Below, one piece after another: positions 1-5,564 of a stretch of 6,871 bases of DNA. Within the stretch, counting starts at the first letter, position 1, and each line of letters starts with the position of its first letter. A model generated the notes under the pieces. It had not been told where the DNA came from. It did no database searches and saw only the letters and a list, made by a program, of their open reading frames with translations. Position numbers and translations under genes: made by a program. This stretch comes from Lysobacterales bacterium (GTDB lineage Bacteria; Pseudomonadota; Gammaproteobacteria; Xanthomonadales; Marinicellaceae), in the NCBI GenBank assembly GCA_026990095.1, contig JALSIL010000014.1, positions 1-6,871 on the forward strand. The letters are read 5' to 3'.

Positions 1-1010
1 TAAGCGGACTCTAAAACGATGTCTTTAGTGCCTTGATTACAACCACTGTTTAAGCCTCCCATTACCCCTGCAATGGCAAGGTATTTTTGGTTATCAGCAA
101 TCATTAAATAGCTTTCATCTAGTACAACTTCTTTGCCATCAAGCAAGGTGAACTTATCTCCTTCATTTGCCATTTTAACTTCGATAGTGCCATCAATTGA
201 CGCTTTGTCAAAGCCATGCATTGGTTGACCAAGCTCAAGCATGACATAGTTGGTTACATCAACTACGGGGTGAATGGCACGAATGCCACTGCGGCGTAGT
301 TTTTCCTGCATCCAAATTGGTGTTTGTTTGGTATTGTCTATGTTGTTGATAACACGGCACAAATATCGAGGTGACTGCTGCTTGGCTGTTAACTTAACTT
401 CAATTTTATCGTTAATTGTTGCATCAACTGGTTCTATTTCTGGCATTGTTAATGCCATTTCATTTAAGCAGGCGACATCAATAGCAATGCCTTTGACGCA
501 AAAGCAATCGGCTCGATTAGGCGTTAAATCAATATCAATAATTGCATCATTAAGTTCAAAATATTCACGAATATCCGTTCCAACGGGTGCATCACTTGGT
601 AATTCTAAAATACCAGAATGATCATCACTAAGGCCTAATTCAATATTTGAGCACAACATACCATTGGATTCTTGACCACGCAATTTTGATTTTTTGATTT
701 TAAAATTACCTGGTAATACCGCGCCAATCATGGCTAATGCAGATTTTAATCCTTTACGCGCGTTGGGTGCACCGCAAACAATTTGCAAGTTCTCTGATGT
801 ACCAGCATCCACTTGGCAGATGTTTAATTTATCAGCATCTGGGTGTTTTTCAATTGATAAAATTTCGGCAATAACTACCTTACTGAAATCCCCTGCAGCT
901 GCTAATGCAGCATCAACTTCCAAGCCTAGCATGGTTAATTGTTCAACCAATTCATCAGTTGTTATTTTTGGATTGACCCATTCTCTTAACCAATTTTCAC
1001 TAATTTTCAT
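1..1010 (-). CDS. pheT: Phenylalanyl-tRNA synthetase beta subunit, N-terminal 336 residues (cut by window edge)
   Basis: Beta chain of the alpha2-beta2 cytoplasmic enzyme that charges tRNA-Phe. The frame starts at ATG 1010-1008 (MKISENWLREWVNP) and stays open to the window edge, giving 336 of the roughly 795 residues usual for the family. Visible blocks are the OB-fold tRNA-binding domain at about residues 39-148 (HPDADKLNICQVDAG at 56-70, CGAPNAR at 79-85, RGQESNGMLCS at 111-121) and the start of the B3/B4 domain from about 212, which in this family houses the editing site (HPVVDVTNYVMLELGQPMHGFD near 247-268, then AGVMGG and LESA at the edge). The gap to pheS is only 11 nt, and an AGGAG overlapping the pheS stop codon (1023-1019), 8 nt from the ATG, serves as ribosome binding site, so the two subunits are probably translationally coupled. 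The B5, catalytic-like and anticodon-binding C-terminal domains lie outside. Identification is secure. Confidence 0.97.
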   Translation of the reverse strand, partial: MKISENWLREWVNPKITTDELVEQLTMLGLEVDAALAAAGDFSKVVIAEILSIEKHPDADKLNICQVDAGTSENLQIVCGAPNARKGLKSALAMIGAVLPGNFKIKKSKLRGQESNGMLCSNIELGLSDDHSGILELPSDAPVGTDIREYFELNDAIIDIDLTPNRADCFCVKGIAIDVACLNEMALTMPEIEPVDATINDKIEVKLTAKQQSPRYLCRVINNIDNTKQTPIWMQEKLRRSGIRAIHPVVDVTNYVMLELGQPMHGFDKASIDGTIEVKMANEGDKFTLLDGKEVVLDESYLMIADNQKYLAIAGVMGGLNSGCNQGTKDIVLESA

Positions 1011-1021
1011 TTGCCCTACTC

Positions 1022-2017
1022 CTATTTAAATTGCTTAAGAAAAGCTAAATCATTTTCAAAAAATTGACGCAAATCTTTAACGCCATAACGTAACATGGCA
1101 AAGCGTTCTACGCCTAAACCAAAAGCAAAGCCTGTGTATTTTTCAGGATCTATTCCCCCTGCCCTCAACACATTTGGATGCACCATGCCACAACCAAGTA
1201 CTTCTAACCAACCAGTACTGCCATCATCTTTTTGCCACTCGACATCAACCTCAGCTGATGGCTCAGTAAAAGGAAAGTACGAAGGGCGAAGACGTATCTT
1301 TAAATCTTTTTCAAAAAATGCGTTAACAAATTGATTTAAAACACCTTTTAAGCTGGCAAATGTGATGGTTTCACCAACCACAAGCCCTTCAACTTGATGA
1401 AACATTGGGGTATGTGTTTGATCCGAATCACTGCGGTAAACTCGCCCAGGTGCGATAATTTTTATCGGTGGCGACATGTTTTTCATGGCACGAATTTGCA
1501 CGGGTGAGGTATGTGTGCGTAATAAATGCCCGTCATCAAACCAAAAAGTATCGTGCATAGTCCGAGCTGGATGATGTGCTGGAAAATTTAACGCTTCAAA
1601 ATTGTGGTAATCGTCTTCAATCTCAGGTCCTGTTTTAACCTCAAATCCCAAACCTGTAAACAATTCAACAATGCGATTCATCGTTCGTGTCACAGGATGT
1701 AGATTAGCCGATGCAATACTTCTTCCTGGTAGCGTGACATCTATGGATTCCGCTTCGAGCTTTTTATCCATTTCTAGTTGTTGTAAAACTTCACGACGCG
1801 CTTGAATTTGTTGTTGCAATTGCCCTTTGGCTTTATTGATTTCAACTCCTGCTTCTCGACGTTGATCACCTGGCAATGTTCCCAACAGTTTGAGTTGACC
1901 CGTAATTGTTCCTTTTTTACCTAAATATGCCACTCGAATTTCTTCAAGAACTCGAATATCTGTTGCCGCTTCAATTTCTTTTTTCCCTTGAGTAATTATT
2001 TGATTAAGATTTTCCAC
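1022..2017 (-). CDS. pheS: Phenylalanyl-tRNA synthetase alpha subunit, GTG start
   Basis: Catalytic alpha subunit of PheRS, a class II synthetase; 331 residues against 327 in E. coli. An N-terminal helical coiled-coil arm (about 1-90) is followed by the catalytic core: motif 1 region near HPVTRTMNRIVELF (107-120) with HPARTMHDTFW (149-159), motif 2 around RVYRSDSDQTHTPMFHQVEG (192-211), the phenylalanine pocket region PSYFPFTEPSAEVDV (245-259), and motif 3 GFAFGLGVERFAML (296-309). The start is GTG at 2017-2015; AGGTGA (2026-2021) lies just upstream. An ATG at 2019-2017 overlaps it as ATGTG but is in another frame and hits a stop after seven codons, so GTG is preferred. Stop is TAG. The gene is preceded by a terminator-like hairpin (2044-2096), which suggests attenuation control separate from rplT. 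Confidence 0.97.
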   Translation of the reverse strand: MENLNQIITQGKKEIEAATDIRVLEEIRVAYLGKKGTITGQLKLLGTLPGDQRREAGVEINKAKGQLQQQIQARREVLQQLEMDKKLEAESIDVTLPGRSIASANLHPVTRTMNRIVELFTGLGFEVKTGPEIEDDYHNFEALNFPAHHPARTMHDTFWFDDGHLLRTHTSPVQIRAMKNMSPPIKIIAPGRVYRSDSDQTHTPMFHQVEGLVVGETITFASLKGVLNQFVNAFFEKDLKIRLRPSYFPFTEPSAEVDVEWQKDDGSTGWLEVLGCGMVHPNVLRAGGIDPEKYTGFAFGLGVERFAMLRYGVKDLRQFFENDLAFLKQFK

Positions 2018-2043
2018 ATTTCACCTGTTAGTGATAATTTTAC

Positions 2044-2096
2044 ATAAAAAAAGAGGAAATAACCGACCAGCATTAACTGGAAAGCTAATTCCTCTT
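2044..2096 (-). terminator. Intrinsic terminator / probable attenuator between rplT and pheS
   Basis: In the minus-strand transcript AAGAGGAA (2096-2089) pairs perfectly with UUCCUCUU (2058-2051). The pairing continues inward after one U-U mismatch through UAGCU/GGUUA (two G-U pairs), a 2x2 mismatch, and CCAG/CUGG around the loop UUAAUG. The hairpin is followed at once by a U tract (seven U counting the last two of the stem). It sits where E. coli has the pheM-pheST attenuator, inside an operon whose downstream genes must still be expressed, so partial termination is more likely than a true operon end. No canonical Phe-rich leader peptide was found upstream of the stem. Confidence 0.75.
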
Positions 2097-2115
2097 AATA
2101 GATTTTAATCTTTAA

Positions 2116-2134
2116 ATCCTATTATCAATAGGAT
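2116..2134 (-). repeat. Perfect 8-bp hairpin after rplT stop codon
   Basis: ATCCTATT and AATAGGAT are perfect complements separated by three bases, starting 8 nt after the rplT stop codon. It has no U tract, so it is not an obvious terminator. It could be a 3'-end stabiliser or processing site for the upstream mRNA, or a first element of the pheS leader structure. Confidence 0.5.
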
Positions 2135-2142
2135 GAATCGAT

Positions 2143-2499
2143 TTATTTCAATGCTTTAGCAGCAAGTTCAGCAACAGCTGAAAAACCAGCTTTATCATGA
2201 ACTGCCATATCGGCTAAAACTTTACGATCTAAAGAGATATTAGCTTTCTTTAAACCGTTGATAAATCGAGAATAGGATAGACCGTTGTTTCTTGCAGCCG
2301 CATTAATACGTGTAATCCATAAAGCACGGAATTGACGTTTTCTTTGCTTTCTATCGCGGTAGGCGTATTGTCCTGCTTTGATAACTGCTTGTTTAGCAAC
2401 ACGGTAAACTTTACGGCGTGCGTTGTAATACCCTTTTGCTAATTTTAATATTTTCTTATGACGTTTTCTTGCGGTAACGCCTCTTTTAACTCTTGCCAT
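2143..2499 (-). CDS. rplT: 50S ribosomal protein L20
   Basis: L20 binds 23S rRNA early and is required for assembly of the large subunit; in E. coli it also represses translation of its own rpmI-rplT message. The protein is 118 residues, the same as in E. coli, and has the family hallmarks: the very basic N-terminal extension MARVKRGVTARKRHKKILKLAKGY split into helix segments (residues 1-24), YRDRKQRKRQFRALWITRINAA (47-68) and the globular C-terminal part with LSYSRFINGLKKANISLDRKVLADMA. The ATG at 2499 follows rpmI by 14 nt with GGAG as ribosome binding site 10 nt upstream, so coupling with rpmI is likely. Stop is TAA. No anomaly seen. Confidence 0.98.
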   Translation of the reverse strand: MARVKRGVTARKRHKKILKLAKGYYNARRKVYRVAKQAVIKAGQYAYRDRKQRKRQFRALWITRINAAARNNGLSYSRFINGLKKANISLDRKVLADMAVHDKAGFSAVAELAAKALK

Positions 2500-2513
2500 T
2501 TTCTCTTAACTCC

Positions 2514-2708
2514 TTATGCGTACGGTAACATTGATTTAACTTGCTTGATATCAGACTCAGCTATCATGTCTGTACCACGTAAGTTACGTTTACGTTTCGT
2601 TGTCATTTTGGTTAAGATATGACTCTTATTTGCGTATCCACGCTTAAAACCATTAGCGGTTTTTTTAAAACGCTTGGCAGCGCCTTTTTTGGTTTTTATT
2701 TTTGGCAT
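2514..2708 (-). CDS. rpmI: 50S ribosomal protein L35
   Basis: Small basic ribosomal protein of the large subunit, 64 residues (65 in E. coli). The family pattern is complete: MPKIKTKKGAAKRFKKTANG at the start, the KRGYANKSHILTKMTTKRKRNLRG core, and the hydrophobic end with IKQVKSMLPYA. ATG at 2708-2706 is preceded by TGGAG with 7 nt spacing. It is first in the L35-L20 pair and lies 152 nt after infC, with a structured leader (2740-2782) that may be the site of L20 feedback. Confidence 0.97.
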   Translation of the reverse strand: MPKIKTKKGAAKRFKKTANGFKRGYANKSHILTKMTTKRKRNLRGTDMIAESDIKQVKSMLPYA

Positions 2709-2739
2709 TATTATGCTCCATTTAAATGTTTAAAAACTA

Positions 2740-2782
2740 CAATAAGTAATGGCATGACCATTTTAGCTTCACTAACTTATTG
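2740..2782 (-). promoter_or_regulatory. Structured rpmI leader, candidate L20 autoregulatory site
   Basis: CAATAAGT (minus 2782-2775) and ACTTATTG (minus 2747-2740) form a perfect 8-bp stem. It encloses a short hairpin TAG/CTA with a five-base loop (2774-2764) and a 5-bp hairpin AATGG/CCATT with a five-base loop (2762-2748), together a three-way junction ending about 20 nt before the rpmI Shine-Dalgarno. In E. coli, L20 represses rpmI-rplT by binding leader RNA that imitates its 23S rRNA site. The position here fits that role, but no L20 recognition sequence was verified, so assignment is inference. Confidence 0.4.
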
Positions 2783-2790
2783 CTGTTAAC

Positions 2791-2809
2791 GATAGAAAAT
2801 AAATCTATC
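2791..2809 (-). repeat. 6-bp hairpin in infC-rpmI spacer
   Basis: GATAGA and TCTATC are perfect complements around a seven-base AT-rich loop, immediately 5' (in transcript order) of the larger rpmI leader structure. A second small hairpin TAGGT/ACCTA with a six-base loop lies at 2830-2845. Both could belong to the same folded leader; neither has a terminator U tract. Confidence 0.35.
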
Positions 2810-2860
2810 TGTGCTTTTAATCCTTCTGGTAGGTGTTTTTACCTATTTGCAAATATCTAT

Positions 2861-3391
2861 TTACTGTTTACTTGTCGCCTTAGGCGCCAATAACATTATC
2901 ATAAATCGTCCTTCCATTTTTGCAGGTCGTTGTTCCACTACAACCTCTTCGGCTAAATCATCTTCTAATCGATCTAACATGTTTGCGCCAATATCACGAT
3001 GAGCCAACTCTCTGCCTCTAAACATGATAGTAACCTTAACTTTATTACCTTGACCTATAAACTTACGTAAATTACGCAGTTTGACCTGATAATCGGCCTC
3101 TTCTGTATTTGGTCTAAACTTGACTTCTTTAAGCTGAACTTTCTTTTGCTTTTTCTTTGAAGCTTGTTTCTTTTTGGAATTTTCAAATCTGAATTTCCCA
3201 TAATCCATAATTTTGCAAACAGGCGGTTCTGCTTTTGGTGATATTTCAACCAAATCTAATTTCTGAGCCTTGGCTCTATCAAGAGCAGCATCTGTTGCCA
3301 AAATTCCTACTTGTTTACCATCACTGTCAATTAAACGTACTTTCATGCACGTAATTGCTTCATTTATTCTGGTTTGGTGTTTCTTTGCGAT
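2861..3391 (-). CDS. infC: Translation initiation factor IF-3, AUC start codon
   Basis: IF3 binds the 30S subunit, prevents premature 50S joining and rejects non-canonical start codons. The first ATG (3346) would give 161 residues and lose the conserved N-terminal strand. Reading upstream in frame adds 15 codons from ATC at 3391-3389, giving MAKKHQTRINEAITCMKVRL, which aligns with the E. coli RINGEIRAQEVRL segment without gaps. An in-frame TGA at 3406-3404 limits any longer start, and TGAGGA (3406-3401) leaves 9 nt to ATC. The resulting 176 residues compare with 180 in E. coli. The N domain (about 8-72) contains EPPVCKIMDYGKFRFE (55-70); a lysine-rich linker (73-84) leads to the C domain with FRGRELAH (124-131) and a MIMLLAP end (164-170). 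E. coli infC uses AUU for autoregulation; AUC is in the same discriminated class. thrS ends 29 nt upstream. Confidence 0.95.
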   Translation of the reverse strand: MAKKHQTRINEAITCMKVRLIDSDGKQVGILATDAALDRAKAQKLDLVEISPKAEPPVCKIMDYGKFRFENSKKKQASKKKQKKVQLKEVKFRPNTEEADYQVKLRNLRKFIGQGNKVKVTIMFRGRELAHRDIGANMLDRLEDDLAEEVVVEQRPAKMEGRFMIMLLAPKATSKQ

Positions 3392-3406
3392 TTTTCTAAA
3401 TCCTCA
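3389..3406 (-). promoter_or_regulatory. infC ribosome binding site with AUC initiation codon
   Basis: TGAGGA at 3406-3401 is a strong Shine-Dalgarno, 9 nt before the ATC at 3391-3389. No ATG, GTG or TTG occurs in frame between the TGA at 3406-3404 and the ATG at 3346. The combination of a strong Shine-Dalgarno and a weak start codon is the arrangement by which IF3 limits its own synthesis in E. coli. Confidence 0.75.
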
Positions 3407-3420
3407 TTTTTTAATAGTGT

Positions 3421-5331
3421 CTATTGTACTTTATCCGACTCTAACGATTTAAAGTGTTCTACAAGTTCAGAAATGGTCTTATTTCCTGCATCATCGCCAT
3501 TGAGTTTTCTCACAGTAACTGTACCGTCTTGCCTCTCTTTATTGCCAACAACTAACATGTAAGCACACTTCTCTAAAGTATGTTCGCGAATTTTATAGCC
3601 TATCTTCTCATTTCTCAAGTCTAATTTGACTCTAAATCCATTGTTTTTCAATTCTTTTGCTAAATTAGCCGCATATTCGCTTTGTGCATCCGTAATATTC
3701 ATAATTACTGCTTGAGTTGGTGCAAGCCAAAAAGGCAAGTTACCAGCATGGTGTTCGATTAAAATCCCTAAGAATCGTTCAAACGAACCCAATATTGCAC
3801 GGTGCAACATAACGGGTGCGTGTTTGTTTCCATCCTCACCAACATAGCTGGCATCGAGGCGATTTGGCATGGAAAAATCGACTTGAATTGTGCCACATTG
3901 CCACACACGACCCAAACAGTCTTTTAATGAAAACTCAATTTTTGGCCCGTAAAAAGCCCCTTCTCCAGGCAATTCTTGCCAATCTAATTTTTTATTGTCT
4001 AATGCTGTAGCAAGTGCTTGTTCTGACTTGTCCCAAATTTCATCACTACCAACACGGTTTTCTGGACGTGTAGACAATCTATAGATAATATCAGTAAATC
4101 CAAAATCTTGGTAAATTTCATGCAAAAATTCAATAAACTCAGAAACCTCTTCTTGAATTTGTTCTTCTGTGCAAAAAATATGTGCGTCATCTTGTACAAA
4201 GCCACGGACACGCATTAAACCGTGCAAAGCTCCTGATGGTTCATTACGGTGACACGATCCAAATTCAGCTAAACGTAATGGTAAATCACGGTAAGACTTT
4301 AAGCCTTGGTTATACACTTGAACATGGCAAGGGCAATTCATAGGCTTTATGGCAAATTTACGCCCTTCTGATTCTACTGAGAACATATCATCACCAAATT
4401 TATCGGCATGACCTGAACGTTCCCATAAGCTAAAATCAACCACTTGAGGTGTATTTATCTCCTTATAGTCACGAAGGTTTAACTTTGTACGCATGTGCTG
4501 TTGCACCGTTTGATAAATTGACCAACCATTTGGGTGCCAAAAGACCATCCCAGGTGCTTCTTCTTGGAAATGGAATAGATCCATACGTTTGCCTAATTTT
4601 CTGTGGTCACGCTTTTCAGCTTCTTCCAGCATATGCAAATATTGTTTTAAATCCTTTTTGTCACCCCAAGCCGTCCCGTAAATGCGCTGCAGCATTTCAT
4701 TATCACTGTTACCACGCCAATAAGCACCTGCAACATGCATGAGTTTGAAAACTTTTAATTTAGATGTGTTTGGCACATGTGGACCACGACAAAGGTCAAT
4801 GAATTCTCCTTGCTTATAAAGGCTTAGTGTTTGGTCTTCAGGAATATCACGAATGATTTCCGCTTTATATTTTTCCCCCATATTTTCGAACAAAGCAACG
4901 GCTTCATCTCGTTTCATGGTGTGACGTTCAACAATAAGTTTTTGTTTTACAATTCTTTTCATTTCTGCAGTAATCTCAGCCAACTCTTTGTCAGTAAAAT
5001 GATGTTCACTGGAAAAATCGTAAAAAAATCCATTTTCAATAACCGGGCCAATAGTGACTTGCACCTTAGGGTAAAGGCGTTTAACGGCCTGAGCCATTAA
5101 ATGGGCTGTCGAATGACGAATCACTTCAAGACCGTCTTCATCCCTGCTTGTGACAATTGACAAATCTACATCCGTTGAAATTTTAGTTGATAAATCAACC
5201 AATTCCCCATTAATTTTTGCAGCAAGTGCTGCATTGGCAAGTCCTGGCCCTATATCGATTGCAACACCGTGTGCAGTAACAGGGTTATCAAATTGTCGTT
5301 GTGAGCCGTCGGCTAAAGTTACTATAGGCAT
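3421..5331 (-). CDS. thrS: Threonyl-tRNA synthetase
   Basis: Class II synthetase that charges tRNA-Thr and hydrolyses mischarged Ser-tRNA-Thr; 636 residues (642 in E. coli). Domains in order: TGS (1-62, MPIVTLADGSQRQF start); editing domain with HSTAH (His73, His77) and CRGPH (Cys181, His185); catalytic core with motif 2 RNEPSGALHGLMRVRGF (362-378) and motif 3 near HAPVMLHRAILGSFERFLG (504-522); anticodon-binding domain from about 535. Zinc ligands by alignment are Cys333 (MNCPCHV), His384 (DDAH) and His510 (MLH). The Cys at 335 replaces the Gly of E. coli, as remembered from Pseudomonas enzymes. The ATG at 5331 fits the family N terminus, but only AT-rich sequence and no clear Shine-Dalgarno precedes it. 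A terminator-like hairpin and a Thr-rich mini-ORF in its leader suggest attenuation. Confidence 0.98.
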   Translation of the reverse strand: MPIVTLADGSQRQFDNPVTAHGVAIDIGPGLANAALAAKINGELVDLSTKISTDVDLSIVTSRDEDGLEVIRHSTAHLMAQAVKRLYPKVQVTIGPVIENGFFYDFSSEHHFTDKELAEITAEMKRIVKQKLIVERHTMKRDEAVALFENMGEKYKAEIIRDIPEDQTLSLYKQGEFIDLCRGPHVPNTSKLKVFKLMHVAGAYWRGNSDNEMLQRIYGTAWGDKKDLKQYLHMLEEAEKRDHRKLGKRMDLFHFQEEAPGMVFWHPNGWSIYQTVQQHMRTKLNLRDYKEINTPQVVDFSLWERSGHADKFGDDMFSVESEGRKFAIKPMNCPCHVQVYNQGLKSYRDLPLRLAEFGSCHRNEPSGALHGLMRVRGFVQDDAHIFCTEEQIQEEVSEFIEFLHEIYQDFGFTDIIYRLSTRPENRVGSDEIWDKSEQALATALDNKKLDWQELPGEGAFYGPKIEFSLKDCLGRVWQCGTIQVDFSMPNRLDASYVGEDGNKHAPVMLHRAILGSFERFLGILIEHHAGNLPFWLAPTQAVIMNITDAQSEYAANLAKELKNNGFRVKLDLRNEKIGYKIREHTLEKCAYMLVVGNKERQDGTVTVRKLNGDDAGNKTISELVEHFKSLESDKVQ

Positions 5332-5355
5332 AATTGTATTCTATAAGTTTTAAGC

Positions 5356-5378
5356 AAAAAAAAAGCACATAAAGTGCT
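5356..5378 (-). terminator. Intrinsic terminator in thrS leader (candidate attenuator)
   Basis: AGCAC (5378-5374) and GUGCU (5368-5364) form a 5-bp stem around UUUAU, followed directly by eight U residues (5363-5356), extendable by a G-U pair. It ends 24 nt before the thrS ATG and lies downstream of both candidate thrS promoters. It would therefore stop thrS transcripts unless regulated. It could also simply terminate readthrough from the transposase gene. Confidence 0.75.
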
Positions 5379-5396
5379 CAACACAGTTTACGTGAG
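5377..5396 (-). promoter_or_regulatory. Possible antiterminator hairpin overlapping the thrS terminator stem
   Basis: CTCA (5396-5393) can pair with TGAG (5380-5377), or CAC (5394-5392) with GTG (5384-5382) plus CT with AG. TGAG shares its last two bases with the 5' arm of the terminator, so the two structures compete at their edge. The pairing is short, and this is the weakest part of the attenuation model. Confidence 0.3.
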
Positions 5397-5406
5397 TGAC
5401 TAAAAT

Positions 5407-5430
5407 TTAATTTATTGTCGTCGTTATCAT
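5407..5430 (-). CDS. Candidate Thr-rich leader peptide of thrS (MITTTIN)
   Basis: ATG ATA ACG ACG ACA ATA AAT TAA encodes seven residues, of which three consecutive ones are threonine and two are isoleucine. It lies between the thrS promoter candidates and the thrS leader terminator, 28 nt before the terminator stem. This resembles the thrL-type leader peptides whose translation senses charged tRNA-Thr. A ribosome delayed at the Thr codons would leave 5396-5393 free to pair, while one reaching the stop would approach that segment. There is no good Shine-Dalgarno (AGG is only 1 nt from ATG). However, the TATAAT at 5442-5437 predicts a start of transcription at or within one base of this ATG, so leaderless initiation is possible. 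Too short to be established by sequence alone. Confidence 0.5.
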   Translation of the reverse strand: MITTTIN

Positions 5431-5436
5431 GCCTGA

Positions 5437-5445
5437 ATTATAACA
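5437..5445 (-). promoter_or_regulatory. thrS promoter P1, extended -10 TGTTATAAT
   Basis: TGT precedes a perfect TATAAT at 5442-5437, the extended -10 configuration that can work without a good -35; the best -35 candidate is TTGTTT at a long 19-nt spacing. Transcription would begin at about 5430, giving a leader of about 100 nt containing the mini-ORF and terminator. Confidence 0.6.
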
Positions 5446-5458
5446 CCATACAACTATT

Positions 5459-5486
5459 ATTAAACAATAAAACTCTAAAATAACAA
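5459..5486 (-). promoter_or_regulatory. thrS promoter P2 candidate
   Basis: TTGTTA (5486-5481) and TTTAAT (5464-5459) are separated by 16 nt and match the sigma-70 consensus at 4 and 5 of 6 positions. A transcript from here would carry about 20 or more untranslated bases before the Thr-rich mini-ORF. The region is AT-rich, so chance matches are easy. Confidence 0.35.
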
Positions 5487-5527
5487 CAAATCAAGCGGAT
5501 TGAACCCACTCTTTAAACTAGAATGCA

Positions 5528-5555
5528 TTAGTAAGTGAGATTTATCTCACTCTAA
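5528..5555. repeat. Palindrome just after the transposase stop codon
   Basis: AGTGAGAT and ATCTCACT (5534-5541 and 5544-5551) are perfect complements around two bases, flanked by TTAG and CTAA that extend the stem past a two-base bulge. It begins 9 nt after the transposase stop codon in transcript order. There is no U tract, so it may be a REP-like transposase-associated hairpin, a binding site, or a 3'-end hairpin rather than a simple intrinsic terminator. Confidence 0.55.
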
Positions 5556-5564
5556 GTCTGGTTT

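Noticed and set aside
274..1334. Plus-strand open frames of 80-115 codons opposite pheT and pheS
   Set aside because: They are antisense shadows of the well-conserved synthetase genes, without ribosome binding sites or recognisable domains.
2728..2782. The rpmI leader stem followed by UAGUUUUU as an intrinsic terminator
   Set aside because: The closing stem is AT-rich and branched, the U run is only five and is interrupted from the stem by three bases, so it is a poor terminator; a regulatory leader reading is preferred.
3055..3249. A minus-strand 64-codon frame inside infC
   Set aside because: It overlaps the conserved IF3 coding frame completely in another phase; its lysine-rich content is a by-product of the IF3 linker codons.
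5379..5400. An E. coli-type thrS translational operator with a CGU anticodon-like loop
   Set aside because: A CGT occurs in the leader (5392-5390) but about 60 nt upstream of the start rather than near -32, and there is no proper anticodon-arm hairpin around it.
5493..5511. A 5-6-bp hairpin with a GTTCAAT loop on the minus strand, resembling a tRNA T-arm remnant
   Set aside because: When aligned to tRNA numbering, with loop TTCAATC closed by G53-C61, the remaining stem pairs fail. No acceptor or anticodon arms surround it, and it lies upstream of the thrS promoters.
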